Shown: one piece after another, positions 46,292 through 55,423 of the stretch
Layout of the letters: every line of letters begins with the position of its first letter
How positions within the stretch are numbered: position 1 is the first letter of the stretch
NCBI GenBank assembly: GCA_017399685.1
Contig: JAFQBM010000008.1
Coordinates: 1-64,000, forward strand
Direction: 5' to 3'
Length of the DNA: 64,000 bases
Source of the DNA: Lachnospiraceae bacterium
GTDB taxonomy: Bacteria > Bacillota > Clostridia > Lachnospirales > Lachnospiraceae
Position numbers and translations under genes: made by a program
The notes under the pieces: generated by a model
The model's input: the letters and a program-made list of their open reading frames with translations, nothing else
Told to the model about the DNA's origin: nothing
Database searches by the model: none

Positions 46292-46621
46292 ATCCATTCC
46301 CTCCTCCAACTAACTTCCACCTTGAAGAACATTATATATCAGTGGAGAACAAAAAAATATGCCACAAACCATTATATATGTTTATGACATATCTTGCATT
46401 AATTCATCATTATTTCTCATGCAATTTTTTGTTCCACATATAATATTTACTTTTCAAAATACATTGCCAGAGTTTAGCTGACATAAACACTCAAGGTTCC
46501 GAGAAATCATTGTATTTTGTTCTATTATACACTCCCATCCATAAAAGTCAACTTCGTTGAGACATCTCATACATATTTTGGTCCAATCTGTACACCCTAT
46601 TCTCGAAAGGATGGTGCAATC

Positions 46622-46786
46622 ATGAACAAAACAAAGGAATCAAGCAATGCTAAAAATATCTATGACGATGATAATATCCCAGAAGTAGATTTGCCAAAGA
46701 GTAAAAATCAAGTTAAACCTACAGAACCACTTCCAGAGTCTGCAAGACCAAGAAAAGATGGTCCTGGTGGGGAAGATGGGAAGTAA
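46622..46786 (+). CDS. 54-aa charged peptide of unknown function
   Basis: MNKTKESSNAKNIYDDDNIP..., then EVDLPKSKNQVKPTEPLPES and the ending ARPRKDGPGGEDGK. Rich in Pro, Lys and Asp, with no hydrophobic segment. GAAAGG lies 11 nt upstream; the reading from 46517 has no site. It stands alone, facing the ABC operon. The Gly-rich end could suggest a modified peptide, but no maturase is nearby. The gap 46310-46621 before it shows nothing clear. Confidence 0.5.
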   Translation: MNKTKESSNAKNIYDDDNIPEVDLPKSKNQVKPTEPLPESARPRKDGPGGEDGK

Positions 46787-46878
46787 TTCCCCTCCCCTAC
46801 ATACCATATCAAAATCTTTTCTTATAATAAAGATCAGGATACAAGCAACAAAAACCAACCCCTGAATCACTCTATTAC

Positions 46879-46920
46879 GTAACCTGACAGCAAGTGTCAG
46901 GTTACTGTGTGAACAGTAAC
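46879..46920. terminator. two overlapping hairpins between convergent genes
   Basis: GTAACCTGACA (46879-46889) pairs perfectly with TGTCAGGTTAC (46895-46905). The last part, GTTACTG (46901-46907), can instead pair with CAGTAAC (46914-46920). The two stems are mutually exclusive. T-runs are weak. Confidence 0.55.
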
Positions 46921-46924
46921 CATT

Positions 46925-47953
46925 TTATCTCTTTCTCCCTCTTCCAAGTTTTACACTAGCAAACACAAACATGGAAAGAGAAGCTATTAGTACCAAACCT
47001 AATGGTTTTACTGTATCTACCAAACTTCCTCCATTTTGCAGGATTTCTACCGCGGATGTGATCCATCTTTGAGGAAACACACTGCCTATGATTCTAAGCA
47101 ACTTTGGCATGGATTCAAAAGGAAACATGGCTCCGGATAAAATGGAAGACGGCAATAAGAAAAGAACACCTACATTCCATACTGCACCTTCATCTTTTAA
47201 CACTGCCCCTAAGAACATTCCAAAAGCCGTGGTAAAGACACCCATGACCATAAAGATGACTGCCACTCTGATTGGATTCTTCATTCCAAAATCAAACCGG
47301 AAGAAAAGAGCCGTCAGGAAATAACAGGCAATATAAATCAGCATATGGATAAAGAATACAAATCCCCGTCCTGTAAGATAGGTAGCAAGATTGGTTTTGC
47401 TAATAAATATTCTTTGTATGATACCTCTTTTCTTCTCAATAATAATCAGTTCTGCTAAAAGCGATGCTGCTGTCAGCATTTTAAATATCACCATACCCAT
47501 GGAATTTCCAATCGGTACTCCTTTTTCCTCTACCTCATTCTGGGTGAAATTTCCTGTTTCCTCTTTTCCATACTTTGCAACCGCACCATTTAACATCACT
47601 TCCATATAGGTTGCAACGAAGGAATCCTTTGCCTTTATGACGATAATAGGATTTTCGGATTCTGCATCTCCTATGATAACAGCAAACTCGATTTTTCCAC
47701 CTTGTATATGAGTCTCAATGGCGGATTCTTTCATATCTAAAATCTTAAGAAGCTCTGTATCCTCTAAAATTTCCTCGATATATGTGCCAAATCCATCTCC
47801 ACTTTTATCGATTACTGCGATATTTACCTTGGATTGAAACGAAAGAACAAAAGAAAAAATCAGCAGCATCATAATTGGAGTCACTATGATAGTAGAAGCA
47901 TATTCTTTATGCCTGGAAAAAAGCCTAAATGTATTTTTTAATATATTACTCAT
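46925..47953 (-). CDS. ABC-2 exporter permease (second)
   Basis: About 342 aa. N-terminal helix, large extracytoplasmic loop, then five or six helices (ABC2_membrane_3 layout), with FPFESMPKLLRIIGSVFPQRW near the end. The start at 47953 overlaps the upstream permease stop by 8 nt (ATGAGTAA) with AAGGGGG upstream. It is paired with the permease at 47946-49055 to form a heterodimeric exporter. Confidence 0.88.
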   Translation of the reverse strand: MSNILKNTFRLFSRHKEYASTIIVTPIMMLLIFSFVLSFQSKVNIAVIDKSGDGFGTYIEEILEDTELLKILDMKESAIETHIQGGKIEFAVIIGDAESENPIIVIKAKDSFVATYMEVMLNGAVAKYGKEETGNFTQNEVEEKGVPIGNSMGMVIFKMLTAASLLAELIIIEKKRGIIQRIFISKTNLATYLTGRGFVFFIHMLIYIACYFLTALFFRFDFGMKNPIRVAVIFMVMGVFTTAFGMFLGAVLKDEGAVWNVGVLFLLPSSILSGAMFPFESMPKLLRIIGSVFPQRWITSAVEILQNGGSLVDTVKPLGLVLIASLSMFVFASVKLGRGRKR

Positions 47954-49055
47954 AGATAAATACCCCCTTTTTTGATTCCTGCTTTTTCTTACTCCTAAAT
48001 ACAATAAACATAAGTACTACGAAGGCAAGGCAAAGAGCCATCCCTACATAATGGTCTTTCGTGGTCTGATTTCCCGCCAGGGCAATGACACCATTTACCA
48101 TCCAGTAAAGAGGACTGATTTTACATAGATAAGATACTACTTTTATAGAATCCAAAAAGGTTAATGGTGTAAGTCCTCCTCCCAGCATTCCAATCAAGAT
48201 TGAAATTACCAGCACCTTATCACTAAAGGCTGCCCTGGTTTTTGCAAACAATCCCAGCATTGCACCCAGTAAGGAACTAAAGAAAGCTAAAGTCAGATAA
48301 ACAAGTACTATGAGCCAAGGCTTATCTCCCCAGCTTACACCCAATGCCACCGTTGATAACAAATAGGCTTCCAGAATCTGCACCATTCCAATGGTTACCC
48401 CTAAGGCTGTTTTTGAAATCAGCATCGCACCTACATTCGCCTTTGAAATAAAGATTCTTCGGAATGCTTTTGTGTCCTTTTCCATAAATACACTCTGCCC
48501 TACGATAAGGCTGATATATAACATGATAAATCCCAGTTCTGCAAAGGTAAAATAAGTATAAGAATCCACGGTTTTCGCTTCCACTTCATAAGAAGTAACC
48601 GAACTTTTGGATAAACTTTCAAACTCCCCTAACATATTATGATAAGCAGCACGTAACAGCTTACTTTCTGTGGGTTCATTGTAAGGGGAACGATAATAGT
48701 AAAATCCATCTTCCGAAACCCGAATCAGTGCAATGGCATCACAGGAATCTACGATTTCTTTTGAGTCTTCAAAGGAACTTACCTCCTGCCATTCCATCTG
48801 CATACTACTCTTTGTGAATGCCATAAAGGTATTAAAATCGGCTCTGTCTGCATCCATTGCAGTTTCCTCCACCACATATAACACTTTGGTTTTCCCTGCA
48901 TCCTCAGTTTCTACCTCCGCAGTTTCTCCCACGATATTAGACATTGCATAGCCCATCATCAGAATTAACACCACCGGTGCCACTAACATAAAAGCCACTT
49001 GAAAGGGACTGCGTAAAAACATTTTTATTTCTTTTTTATACATATTTGCAATCAT
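47946..49055 (-). CDS. ABC-2 exporter permease (first)
   Basis: A 369-aa protein of the same layout as its partner: FLRSPFQVAFMLVAPVVLIL, an outer domain (about 45-165), then helices and CKISPLYWMVNGVIALAG. The ATG overlaps the ATPase stop (TAATG). Drug or lipid export is likely for TetR-controlled systems of this type, but the substrate is unknown. Confidence 0.88.
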   Translation of the reverse strand: MIANMYKKEIKMFLRSPFQVAFMLVAPVVLILMMGYAMSNIVGETAEVETEDAGKTKVLYVVEETAMDADRADFNTFMAFTKSSMQMEWQEVSSFEDSKEIVDSCDAIALIRVSEDGFYYYRSPYNEPTESKLLRAAYHNMLGEFESLSKSSVTSYEVEAKTVDSYTYFTFAELGFIMLYISLIVGQSVFMEKDTKAFRRIFISKANVGAMLISKTALGVTIGMVQILEAYLLSTVALGVSWGDKPWLIVLVYLTLAFFSSLLGAMLGLFAKTRAAFSDKVLVISILIGMLGGGLTPLTFLDSIKVVSYLCKISPLYWMVNGVIALAGNQTTKDHYVGMALCLAFVVLMFIVFRSKKKQESKKGVFIYE

Positions 49056-49792
49056 TAATCTCTAAGCTCCTTTCCCGTAACTAAAAGGAAGATTTCTTCT
49101 AAGGATGGAAGTACTTCTTCTTTTTTATAACGTTCCTTAATTTCTTTGATGCTTCCCCCTTCTACGATGTTCCCATGGTCAACAATCAAAATTCTGTCAC
49201 AGATTTCTTCTACTTCTTCCATATAATGCGAAGTATAAATCACCGTAGTTCCGGCTTTCTTTAATTCCTTAATGCCCTCTAATATGTAGTTTCTGGATTG
49301 TGGGTCAATGCCTACGGTTGGTTCATCCATAATGATAAGCTTTGGATGATGGGCAATGGCACAGGCAATGTTTAATCTTCGTTTCATACCACCGGAAAAT
49401 TTATCAGAACGTTTTTTCCCTTGGTCCAGAAGTCCTACTGTTTTCAAAGCTTCTTCTACATGCTGTTTTAATTTACTGCCCTTTAACCCGTACAATGCCG
49501 CAAAAAAGGTAACATTTTCCTCTGCTGAAAGGTCCGGATAAATAGCCAAATCCTGTGGCACCAAACCAATGTGTTCATGCCACTTTTTAAAATTCATCCC
49601 ATTTTCAAAACTTATGGTTCCTTCGTCCGGAACAAGCAATCCGGAAATCATATTCATAGTGGTACTTTTTCCGGCACCATTGGGTCCCACAAGACCGAAG
49701 ATTTCTCCCTTTTCCACAAAAAAACTGATACCATTTACCGCTACCAATTCCTCATACTTTTTTTTGATATTTTTTACTTCAAGAATTTTCAT
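49055..49792 (-). CDS. ABC exporter ATPase
   Basis: About 245 aa: Walker A GPNGAGKSTTMN, signature KFSGGMKRRLNI, Walker B LIIMDEPTVGID, H-loop YTSHYMEE. First gene of a three-gene exporter operon. The start at 49792 has only AGG nearby; the reading from 49882 would span the palindrome at 49841-49856. A divergent TetR regulator lies upstream. Confidence 0.9.
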   Translation of the reverse strand: MKILEVKNIKKKYEELVAVNGISFFVEKGEIFGLVGPNGAGKSTTMNMISGLLVPDEGTISFENGMNFKKWHEHIGLVPQDLAIYPDLSAEENVTFFAALYGLKGSKLKQHVEEALKTVGLLDQGKKRSDKFSGGMKRRLNIACAIAHHPKLIIMDEPTVGIDPQSRNYILEGIKELKKAGTTVIYTSHYMEEVEEICDRILIVDHGNIVEGGSIKEIKERYKKEEVLPSLEEIFLLVTGKELRD

Positions 49793-49840
49793 TTTTCTAC
49801 CTGTGCAGTTCGCACTTTTCCTTTCTATCAAACTTTTTAA

Positions 49841-49856
49841 GTTAGTTTTTCCTAAC
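49841..49856. promoter_or_regulatory. GTTAG-N6-CTAAC palindrome (ABC operon)
   Basis: GTTAGTTTTTCCTAAC, 49 nt before the ABC ATPase start. It is one of at least six sites of the same pattern in the right part of the window. Confidence 0.6.
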
Positions 49857-49949
49857 CCGTTTACAAAAAATATATGACACACTTGTGCATCACCTAGTTT
49901 TATAGTATAATTACTTTACGAAAAAATCAATACTTTCCCTTAAAGTGAT

Positions 49950-49967
49950 ACAATTTTCGAAATTTGT
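49950..49967. promoter_or_regulatory. possible TetR operator
   Basis: ACAATTTTCGAAATTTGT, palindromic in 16 of 18 positions, just before the TetR start at 49990 and in the divergent region of the ABC operon. It is likely the regulator's own site. Confidence 0.45.
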
Positions 49968-49989
49968 GCCATCAGTCGGAGGATAACTT

Positions 49990-50544
49990 ATGTATTTTGA
50001 AGGAATGGAAGAAAATCAGACAAAACTATGGATTATCAATGCTTTATTAGAACAGTTGGAACGGAAGGAATATTCCTCCATCACCATTCATATGATAACA
50101 GATCGGGCAAAACTTGGCAGGCGTACCTTCTACCGCTATTTTAAAACCAAAGATGAAGTCATAGAATACATCACCGAACTTCTTATGGACCAGTTCACCA
50201 AAACCATTCTAAAAAACGGCTCCTCCTGTCAGGAAGAAGTAGCACTTGCCTATTTTGAATTCTGGGAGAATTATATGGATATCCTTTTACTTTTGAAAAA
50301 AGCTCATTTATTATACTTTATTGAAGACCATTTAACGGAATTGATTATGAATGTAGCAAAGAAAGTAAAGCATATTCCTTCGGAAATGAAGGAAGAAGAA
50401 ATAGCTGCTGCCTATGAGCAATATAAATATGCATTTGCCATTAAACTGGCCGGCTTCTGGAAGGCTACCATACTCTGGTGCGAGGAATCCCCAAGAAAAT
50501 CTCCGGCAGAAATGAGTAAAATCATAACATCACTTCTGACTTAA
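49990..50544 (+). CDS. TetR family regulator
   Basis: A 184-aa protein. N-terminal HTH: YSSITIHMITDRAKLGRRTFYRYFKTKDEV. The C-terminal ligand domain is of the TetR_C type common in Firmicutes. CGGAGG precedes the ATG. Divergent from the ABC-2 exporter operon and therefore its probable repressor. Confidence 0.9.
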   Translation: MYFEGMEENQTKLWIINALLEQLERKEYSSITIHMITDRAKLGRRTFYRYFKTKDEVIEYITELLMDQFTKTILKNGSSCQEEVALAYFEFWENYMDILLLLKKAHLLYFIEDHLTELIMNVAKKVKHIPSEMKEEEIAAAYEQYKYAFAIKLAGFWKATILWCEESPRKSPAEMSKIITSLLT

Positions 50545-50554
50545 TAAATAAAAA

Positions 50555-50589
50555 GGTGTAAAGCCCTACATCAATAAAGACTTTACACC
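50555..50589. terminator. hairpin between TetR and coiled-coil gene
   Basis: GGTGTAAAG (50555-50563) pairs with CTTTACACC (50581-50589). On the minus strand it is followed by T5ATTTATT, so it ends the coiled-coil gene; it may also stop the TetR transcript. Its right arm is also the left end of the cassette at 50572-50910. Confidence 0.65.
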
Positions 50590-50910
50590 CTAAAAATATG
50601 ACAATTTCATTTTATGCAATTTTTTCAAGTTTCTCTTTAATTTGCCTTATTTCATCTTCTAACATTCGTACCCTAATCATAAGCAGCTCTTTTTCTTTTT
50701 CAACTTTTAAAGCATCCTCAAGTTTTCTTGATAAATCAAGATGACCTTCGGCAATTGTTTGAATGTTTTTATCAGTTACATTTTCAATGTGTGTTTTAAT
50801 ACCCCTAATTTCAGAAAGAATTAAATCTAATTTTTCATTTTCTTCCATACTCAACAACCTCCTTACATGAATTGTATCATATTTTGCAAGGTTGTAAAGC
50901 CTTTTATAAT
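50572..50910 (-). repeat. second coiled-coil cassette with related inverted ends
   Basis: Left end AATAAAGACTTTACACCC (near 50574-50590) and right end TGTAAAGCCTTTTATAAT (50893-50910) are inverted relatives of the 21-bp ends of the cassette at 37290-37604. Both cassettes enclose one small coiled-coil ORF in the same orientation relative to the ends. Confidence 0.5.
50612..50848 (-). CDS. small coiled-coil protein, second cassette
   Basis: A 78-aa protein beginning MEENEKLDLILSEIRGIKTH and ending RQIKEKLEKIA. Almost entirely helical, with heptads and no membrane segment. TAAGGAGG lies upstream of the ATG at 50848. The first dozen residues resemble the 37338-37535 protein (EKLDLLL / EKLDLIL). 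Function unknown. Confidence 0.6.
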   Translation of the reverse strand: MEENEKLDLILSEIRGIKTHIENVTDKNIQTIAEGHLDLSRKLEDALKVEKEKELLMIRVRMLEDEIRQIKEKLEKIA

Positions 50911-50966
50911 AAAAAATTTTGTATCACTAACATATTGGAATCTTACTTTTTTATACTTTCTCTCCA

Positions 50967-51443
50967 TCATTCCCAGCATTCATTCCCACAGGAATCTACC
51001 ATAACACTGGTAACCTTCTTTCCCTCTCCATAACCACACACTTTCAACCCTTCAGAAATCACCTGATACCAGTTATGGGCAGAAAGCCGGCAGAAGGATT
51101 CATCTTCAAATTCTATGGTACAGGCATTTTCTTTTTCACACTTCATGCAACAAGACACTTTATATATATTTTTCCGGCTGATTGCACCAATATCCTCTAA
51201 TAAGTTCACCATTCGATAAACCGTGGCAGCACCAATTCCGGAATCTACTTTCACTGCTTTATAATATATCTCTTTACAGCTGGCACAATCCTCCTGCAAA
51301 ATCACATCCAAAAGCATCTGTCTTTGCTTCGTAATTCTGCATCCCTGTTCCCGCAGTCTTTGAAGAACCATTTCTTTTTGCATTTCGGTTCTTTGATAAT
51401 TTTCCGTTGCTTTTTTTCCTTTCTCAAATAATGCCTGTTCCAT
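50967..51443 (-). CDS. Fur family metalloregulator
   Basis: About 158 aa. Fur winged helix: RLREQGCRITKQRQMLLDVI and GAATVYRMVNLLEDIGAI, followed by an unusually Cys-rich domain (CASC, CCMKCEKENAC, CGNEC). The usual His-rich metal site (HHHH-type) is absent, so it is an atypical Fur, perhaps using Cys ligands. It lies 110 nt downstream of the FeoB-associated gene in the feo region, suggesting an iron role. Start 51443 has AAAGGAG upstream. Confidence 0.82.
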   Translation of the reverse strand: MEQALFEKGKKATENYQRTEMQKEMVLQRLREQGCRITKQRQMLLDVILQEDCASCKEIYYKAVKVDSGIGAATVYRMVNLLEDIGAISRKNIYKVSCCMKCEKENACTIEFEDESFCRLSAHNWYQVISEGLKVCGYGEGKKVTSVMVDSCGNECWE

Positions 51444-51552
51444 ATATAACTCCTTTGATATAAAACTGGAGCCTGCACAGTTTGGTACAAGCTCCTGTCT
51501 GATTACCATGATACCTACGAATTGCTACACACCTTGTGCTCTCGCAATTCTA

Positions 51553-51741
51553 TTATTTTTCTTCTAGTGTATCGGAATGACAGCTATTGCAACTTCCGGA
51601 ATTTCCAGCACATTTACCGGAACAATTGCCCCCTGCCGGACAACCAATACACTTTACACCGTTTTTCTTTTCCTTCACGATATAAGCTATTGCAACGCCA
51701 ACGATAATCAGTACAATTCCTATTACAATAAAATCCGTCAT
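51553..51741 (-). CDS. FeoB-associated Cys-rich membrane protein
   Basis: A 62-aa protein: one helix (FIVIGIVLIIVGVAIAYIV), then a Cys-rich tail with CIGCPAGGNCSGKCAGNSG and CNSCH. Matches the small FeoB-associated family. It starts 15 nt after the feoB stop with GGAAAGGAG upstream, so it is co-transcribed and presumably assists ferrous iron uptake. Confidence 0.9.
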   Translation of the reverse strand: MTDFIVIGIVLIIVGVAIAYIVKEKKNGVKCIGCPAGGNCSGKCAGNSGSCNSCHSDTLEEK

Positions 51742-51756
51742 ACCAATACTCCTTTC

Positions 51757-53760
51757 CTAATTTGCCTTTAATTGATATTCTGCACTAAACTTCTTGTTTG
51801 TTCTGACAATTAAAGCAATTACGATAGCTACCATAACAGCTACTGCTATTAAGCCTGGAACAAATCCTGCTCCAAGAGCTCCGGTGGTAATCAATGTACC
51901 AATCTGGTATACAAGGAATGCTACTACATAACCTGTTCCTAACTGTAGCGCGATACCGCCCCATAGCCATTTCTTATCCTGCATTTCTGAGTTCATAGCA
52001 CCTAATGCTGCGAAACAAGGAGGTGTGTACAAGTTAAACATCAAATATGCCAAAGCTGCAACCTTTGTAATAGCGATAACACCAGCAACCTCTGTACCTG
52101 CACCTTCCATAAGAGCAAGTTCTTCTGTATCAATCAGGTTCTCAAGACCAACAAAACAAACTGCTAATGTACCAACTACATTTTCTTTTGCAATGAAACC
52201 GGTAACCGCTGCTGCTGCCAACTGCCAGCTAAGAACACCAACGATTGGAACAAGCAGGTATGCGATTGGTTGTGCAATGGATGCAAGAATCGAAGTATCC
52301 GCAGCTTCTGCTTCCTGCAACTGCCAGTTAAATGTCTGCATAATCTGAACTACTGTGTTACATACAAGGATAACAGTACCGGCTTTCACGATATAAGCCT
52401 TACCACGTGAAAGCATAGAAAGTGTTGCTCTCTTTAAACTTGGAATCTTATATTCCGGAAGTTCGATAATAAAGAAGGATTTTCTAAATTTATGACCTGT
52501 AAGCTTCTTTACCAATAAAGCACCTAATAAAATTAATAAAATACCTACAAAATACATTGTTACTGTAACCCATTTTGCATCGGCAAAGAATGCACCTGCA
52601 AACAATGCGATAACCGGAAGCTTCGCACCACAAGGCATAAATGGAGTCAGCATTGCTGTGGCTCTACGTTCTCTTTCGTTACGGATGGTTCGACAAGCCA
52701 TAACACCCGGAATGGCACAACCAGTACCGATTACCATAGGGATAACGGATTTTCCTGAAAGACCAACTCTCTTAAAGATTGGATCCAATACCACGGTTGC
52801 ACGTGCCATATAACCACAATCTTCTAATAATGCAATTAAGAAGTACATTACCATTACCAATGGAAGGAAACCTACAACGGCACCAACACCACCGATGATA
52901 CCATCTACTAGTAATGACTGTACGAATGGAGACGCACCTTCTACTTTACCGGCAACCCATTCCTGGAAACTTTCAATTCCGCCTACTAACCAGTCTGCAA
53001 TATATGTACCTACAGTTGTTTGTGAAACATAGAATACCAGCCACATAATACCTGCAAAAATAAGAAGACCAAGAATCGGATTTGTAATTATCTTATCAAT
53101 CTTATCCTGTACATTTGCATCTTTGGTAAATACTTTACGTTTTTCCACCGCACTTACAATCTTATTTACAAACTCAAAACGCTTTCTATCTGCTTTTTCT
53201 ACTTGTGCTTTATCCTGTAAATCAATATCTTCTTGAACATATGGGGCTTTCTGACCTTTTCCTTTTAAGGATACCGCTTTTTCTACCAATTCTTTTAAAC
53301 CATTGTCTCCAGAAGAAGTAGAAACTGTCTTTACTACAGGACAGCCTAATTTTTCAGCTAAAAGCTCTTCATTGATTTCAGTATCTTTCTTTTCATTTAC
53401 ATCACTTTTGTTCAAAGCTACCACTACCGGAATTCCGAGTTCCAATAACTGAGTGGTAAAGAACAAACTTCTGCTAAGATTTGTAGCATCCACAATGTTG
53501 ATGATAACATCCGGATTTTCATTTTTAACATAAGCACTAGTAATGCTTTCTTCTGATGTAAATGGAGACATGGAGTAGGCACCTGGTAAGTCTACTGCAG
53601 TTAGTTCCTCCGTTCCATCATAATAGCTCTTTTTCATTGAACTTTCTTTCTTTTCAACGGTAACACCTGCCCAGTTACCAACACGTTCATTTCTTCCCGT
53701 CAGTGCATTGTACATCGTAGTTTTTCCGCTGTTGGGATTACCCGTTAATGCAATTCTCAT
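51757..53760 (-). CDS. feoB: ferrous iron transporter FeoB
   Basis: A 667-aa protein. N-terminal G domain with GNPNSGKTT (G1), DLPGAYSM (G3) and ALNKSDV (G4), a helical GDI segment, then the membrane domain with two Gate motifs including GTGCAIPGVMACRTIRN. It lacks the long C-terminal extension, as in many Clostridia. GGAGG lies before the ATG. The GTTAG-N6-CTAAC palindrome is 44 nt upstream. Confidence 0.96.
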   Translation of the reverse strand: MRIALTGNPNSGKTTMYNALTGRNERVGNWAGVTVEKKESSMKKSYYDGTEELTAVDLPGAYSMSPFTSEESITSAYVKNENPDVIINIVDATNLSRSLFFTTQLLELGIPVVVALNKSDVNEKKDTEINEELLAEKLGCPVVKTVSTSSGDNGLKELVEKAVSLKGKGQKAPYVQEDIDLQDKAQVEKADRKRFEFVNKIVSAVEKRKVFTKDANVQDKIDKIITNPILGLLIFAGIMWLVFYVSQTTVGTYIADWLVGGIESFQEWVAGKVEGASPFVQSLLVDGIIGGVGAVVGFLPLVMVMYFLIALLEDCGYMARATVVLDPIFKRVGLSGKSVIPMVIGTGCAIPGVMACRTIRNERERRATAMLTPFMPCGAKLPVIALFAGAFFADAKWVTVTMYFVGILLILLGALLVKKLTGHKFRKSFFIIELPEYKIPSLKRATLSMLSRGKAYIVKAGTVILVCNTVVQIMQTFNWQLQEAEAADTSILASIAQPIAYLLVPIVGVLSWQLAAAAVTGFIAKENVVGTLAVCFVGLENLIDTEELALMEGAGTEVAGVIAITKVAALAYLMFNLYTPPCFAALGAMNSEMQDKKWLWGGIALQLGTGYVVAFLVYQIGTLITTGALGAGFVPGLIAVAVMVAIVIALIVRTNKKFSAEYQLKAN

Positions 53761-53803
53761 AACGCATCCTCCTAATTTTTCTTTCTTACAGATTTTTTCC
53801 TTT

Positions 53804-53819
53804 GTTAGTATACGCTAAC
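53804..53819. promoter_or_regulatory. GTTAG-N6-CTAAC palindrome (feoB)
   Basis: GTTAGTATACGCTAAC, 44 nt before the feoB start. Confidence 0.65.
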
Positions 53820-53829
53820 TATATGTTAT

Positions 53830-53854
53830 AAAAAATAGTGATGATACATCACTA
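53830..53854 (-). terminator. terminator between feoA and feoB
   Basis: On the minus strand TAGTGATG pairs with CATCACTA around TAT (53854-53836), followed by T6. It lies after feoA and upstream of the feoB palindrome, so feoA and feoB may be separately transcribed or partially uncoupled. Confidence 0.65.
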
Positions 53855-53945
53855 CTTTTACCTGACAATTTACGACACAAACTTATGTACAAACAAGGTT
53901 TTCATCATCTTAATTTCAATGATTAAGGTCATAAACCATCAAAGT

Positions 53946-54158
53946 TTATATTGAAATAGCCTGAGCTAAATCATTATCAATATTATAACGGGCATCTTTG
54001 ACCGAAATTACACAGCCACGTTTTTTACGGGAAACCACGGTAATCGGCTCTCCGCTATAACAACCCAACGAAAAAAGAAATGAATTTAATTCTTCATCAT
54101 CTGTTACGATATCTTTAATCATATATTCTTCACCAAGGTTCGCATCCATTAAATTCAT
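53946..54158 (-). CDS. feoA: FeoA family protein
   Basis: A 70-aa SH3-like protein: EEYMIKDIV, FLFSLGCYSGEPITVVSRKK and NIDNDLAQAISI, as in FeoA, the small cytoplasmic partner of FeoB. GAGGAAGAT precedes the ATG. First gene of the leftward feo group. Confidence 0.9.
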   Translation of the reverse strand: MNLMDANLGEEYMIKDIVTDDEELNSFLFSLGCYSGEPITVVSRKKRGCVISVKDARYNIDNDLAQAISI

Positions 54159-54199
54159 ATCTTCCTCATCCTTTTTTCGTAATTGATAAATTTTCTCAA

Positions 54200-54254
54200 G
54201 TTAGGCAGTTCTAACTTCAGTTCAAAGTGTAATACAAAAAAATTGCTTTGTCAA
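54200..54254 (-). promoter_or_regulatory. feoA promoter with GTTAG-N6-CTAAC operator
   Basis: On the minus strand, TTGACA (54254-54249), a 17-nt spacer and TACACT (54231-54226). The palindrome GTTAGGCAGTTCTAAC (54200-54215) covers the start of transcription, a typical repressor position. Confidence 0.78.
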
Positions 54255-54303
54255 CTCCTTTTTTCATAAAAAAACTACCAAAAAAAATTGCTTTTTTCCT
54301 TCA

Positions 54304-55314
54304 TTATATATTCAATTTCCAGCTTCCTGCTGTCTCTCTGGCATTTACAAATCTCTTATAAATTCCATCTTTCTTCATAAGTTCCTCATGCTTGCCCTGC
54401 TCTGCAATCCGTCCTTTATCTATTACTAAAATCTGGTCTGCATTTCGAACCGTCTTTAATCTGTGGGCAATCATCAGAATCGTTTTTTCCTTGGTCAGGG
54501 CATCAATGGCTTCTACCAGTTCCTTTTCATTTTCAGGGTCTACATTTGCGGTAGCCTCATCTAAAATAATAATCGGTGCATCCTTCATAATGGCTCTGGC
54601 AATAGAGATCCTCTGCTTCTCACCACCGGAAAGACTGGCTCCGCCTTCCCCGATTACGGTTTCATAACCATTCGGAAGTCGCATGATAAAATCATGACAG
54701 CAAGCCTTTTTCGCAGCTTCTATTACCTGTTCCATAGAAGCCTCCGGCTGTCCGAAACGTATATTATTAGCAATAGTATCCTGGAATAAATATACATTTT
54801 GGAACACAAAGCTAAAATTCTTCATCAAAGAATCCATGCTATATTCTTTGATGTCCCTGCCACCAAGTGTTACCTTTCCCTTATCTACATCCCAGAATCT
54901 TGCAATTAAATGACAAAGTGTGGTTTTTCCACCACCACTTAGTCCTACAATGGCTGTAGTCGTCTTCTCAGGGATGTGTACACTTAAATCATCAATGATG
55001 ACTTTCTTATCATAAGAGAAGGTCACATTTTCTACATCAATGTCAAAACTTTCCGACTTCACATCCATTCCCTCGATATCCATTTCCGGAAGTTCCAGAA
55101 TTTCCTTCGCCTTATCTACCACGAAATCCACCACACGAAGCAAAGAAGAAAACATGCCTGCATTGTCAAGACCTGTATACATGATAAAGGAACTAATCAT
55201 CATTACGATACATTCTGAAAGTTCCATACTGTCTTGAATGAAAAACCATACAGACATCATACTCATCACCACACCGCAAGCAGCTATTGCTGACGGGAAA
55301 TAAACTGGAAACAC
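54304..55314 (-). pseudogene. ABC exporter half, N-terminal membrane domain missing
   Basis: 336 codons, beginning in the last helices of an ABC_membrane domain and continuing into a complete NBD: GLSGGGKTT, FQNVYLFQDT, GASLSGGEKQRIS, IIILDEATANVD, MIAHRL. Intact members are about 580 aa. An in-frame stop lies just upstream of the only start (GTG). The likely matching N-terminal fragment is at 57100-57240. Confidence 0.8.
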
Positions 55315-55423
55315 AGTAAAAGAACTTAATTAGGTTTAAGAAGGAATCCTCCTGCGAATATTTCGTGGAAGGATTTTTGAGTGTAAAAAAACAAAGAAAA
55401 CTCAAATTAGAGCAATCTTCGTC

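Noticed and set aside
49793-49882. Longer start of the ABC ATPase (from 49882)
   Set aside because: The extra 30 residues are not part of the ATPase fold and would place the regulatory palindrome inside the coding region.
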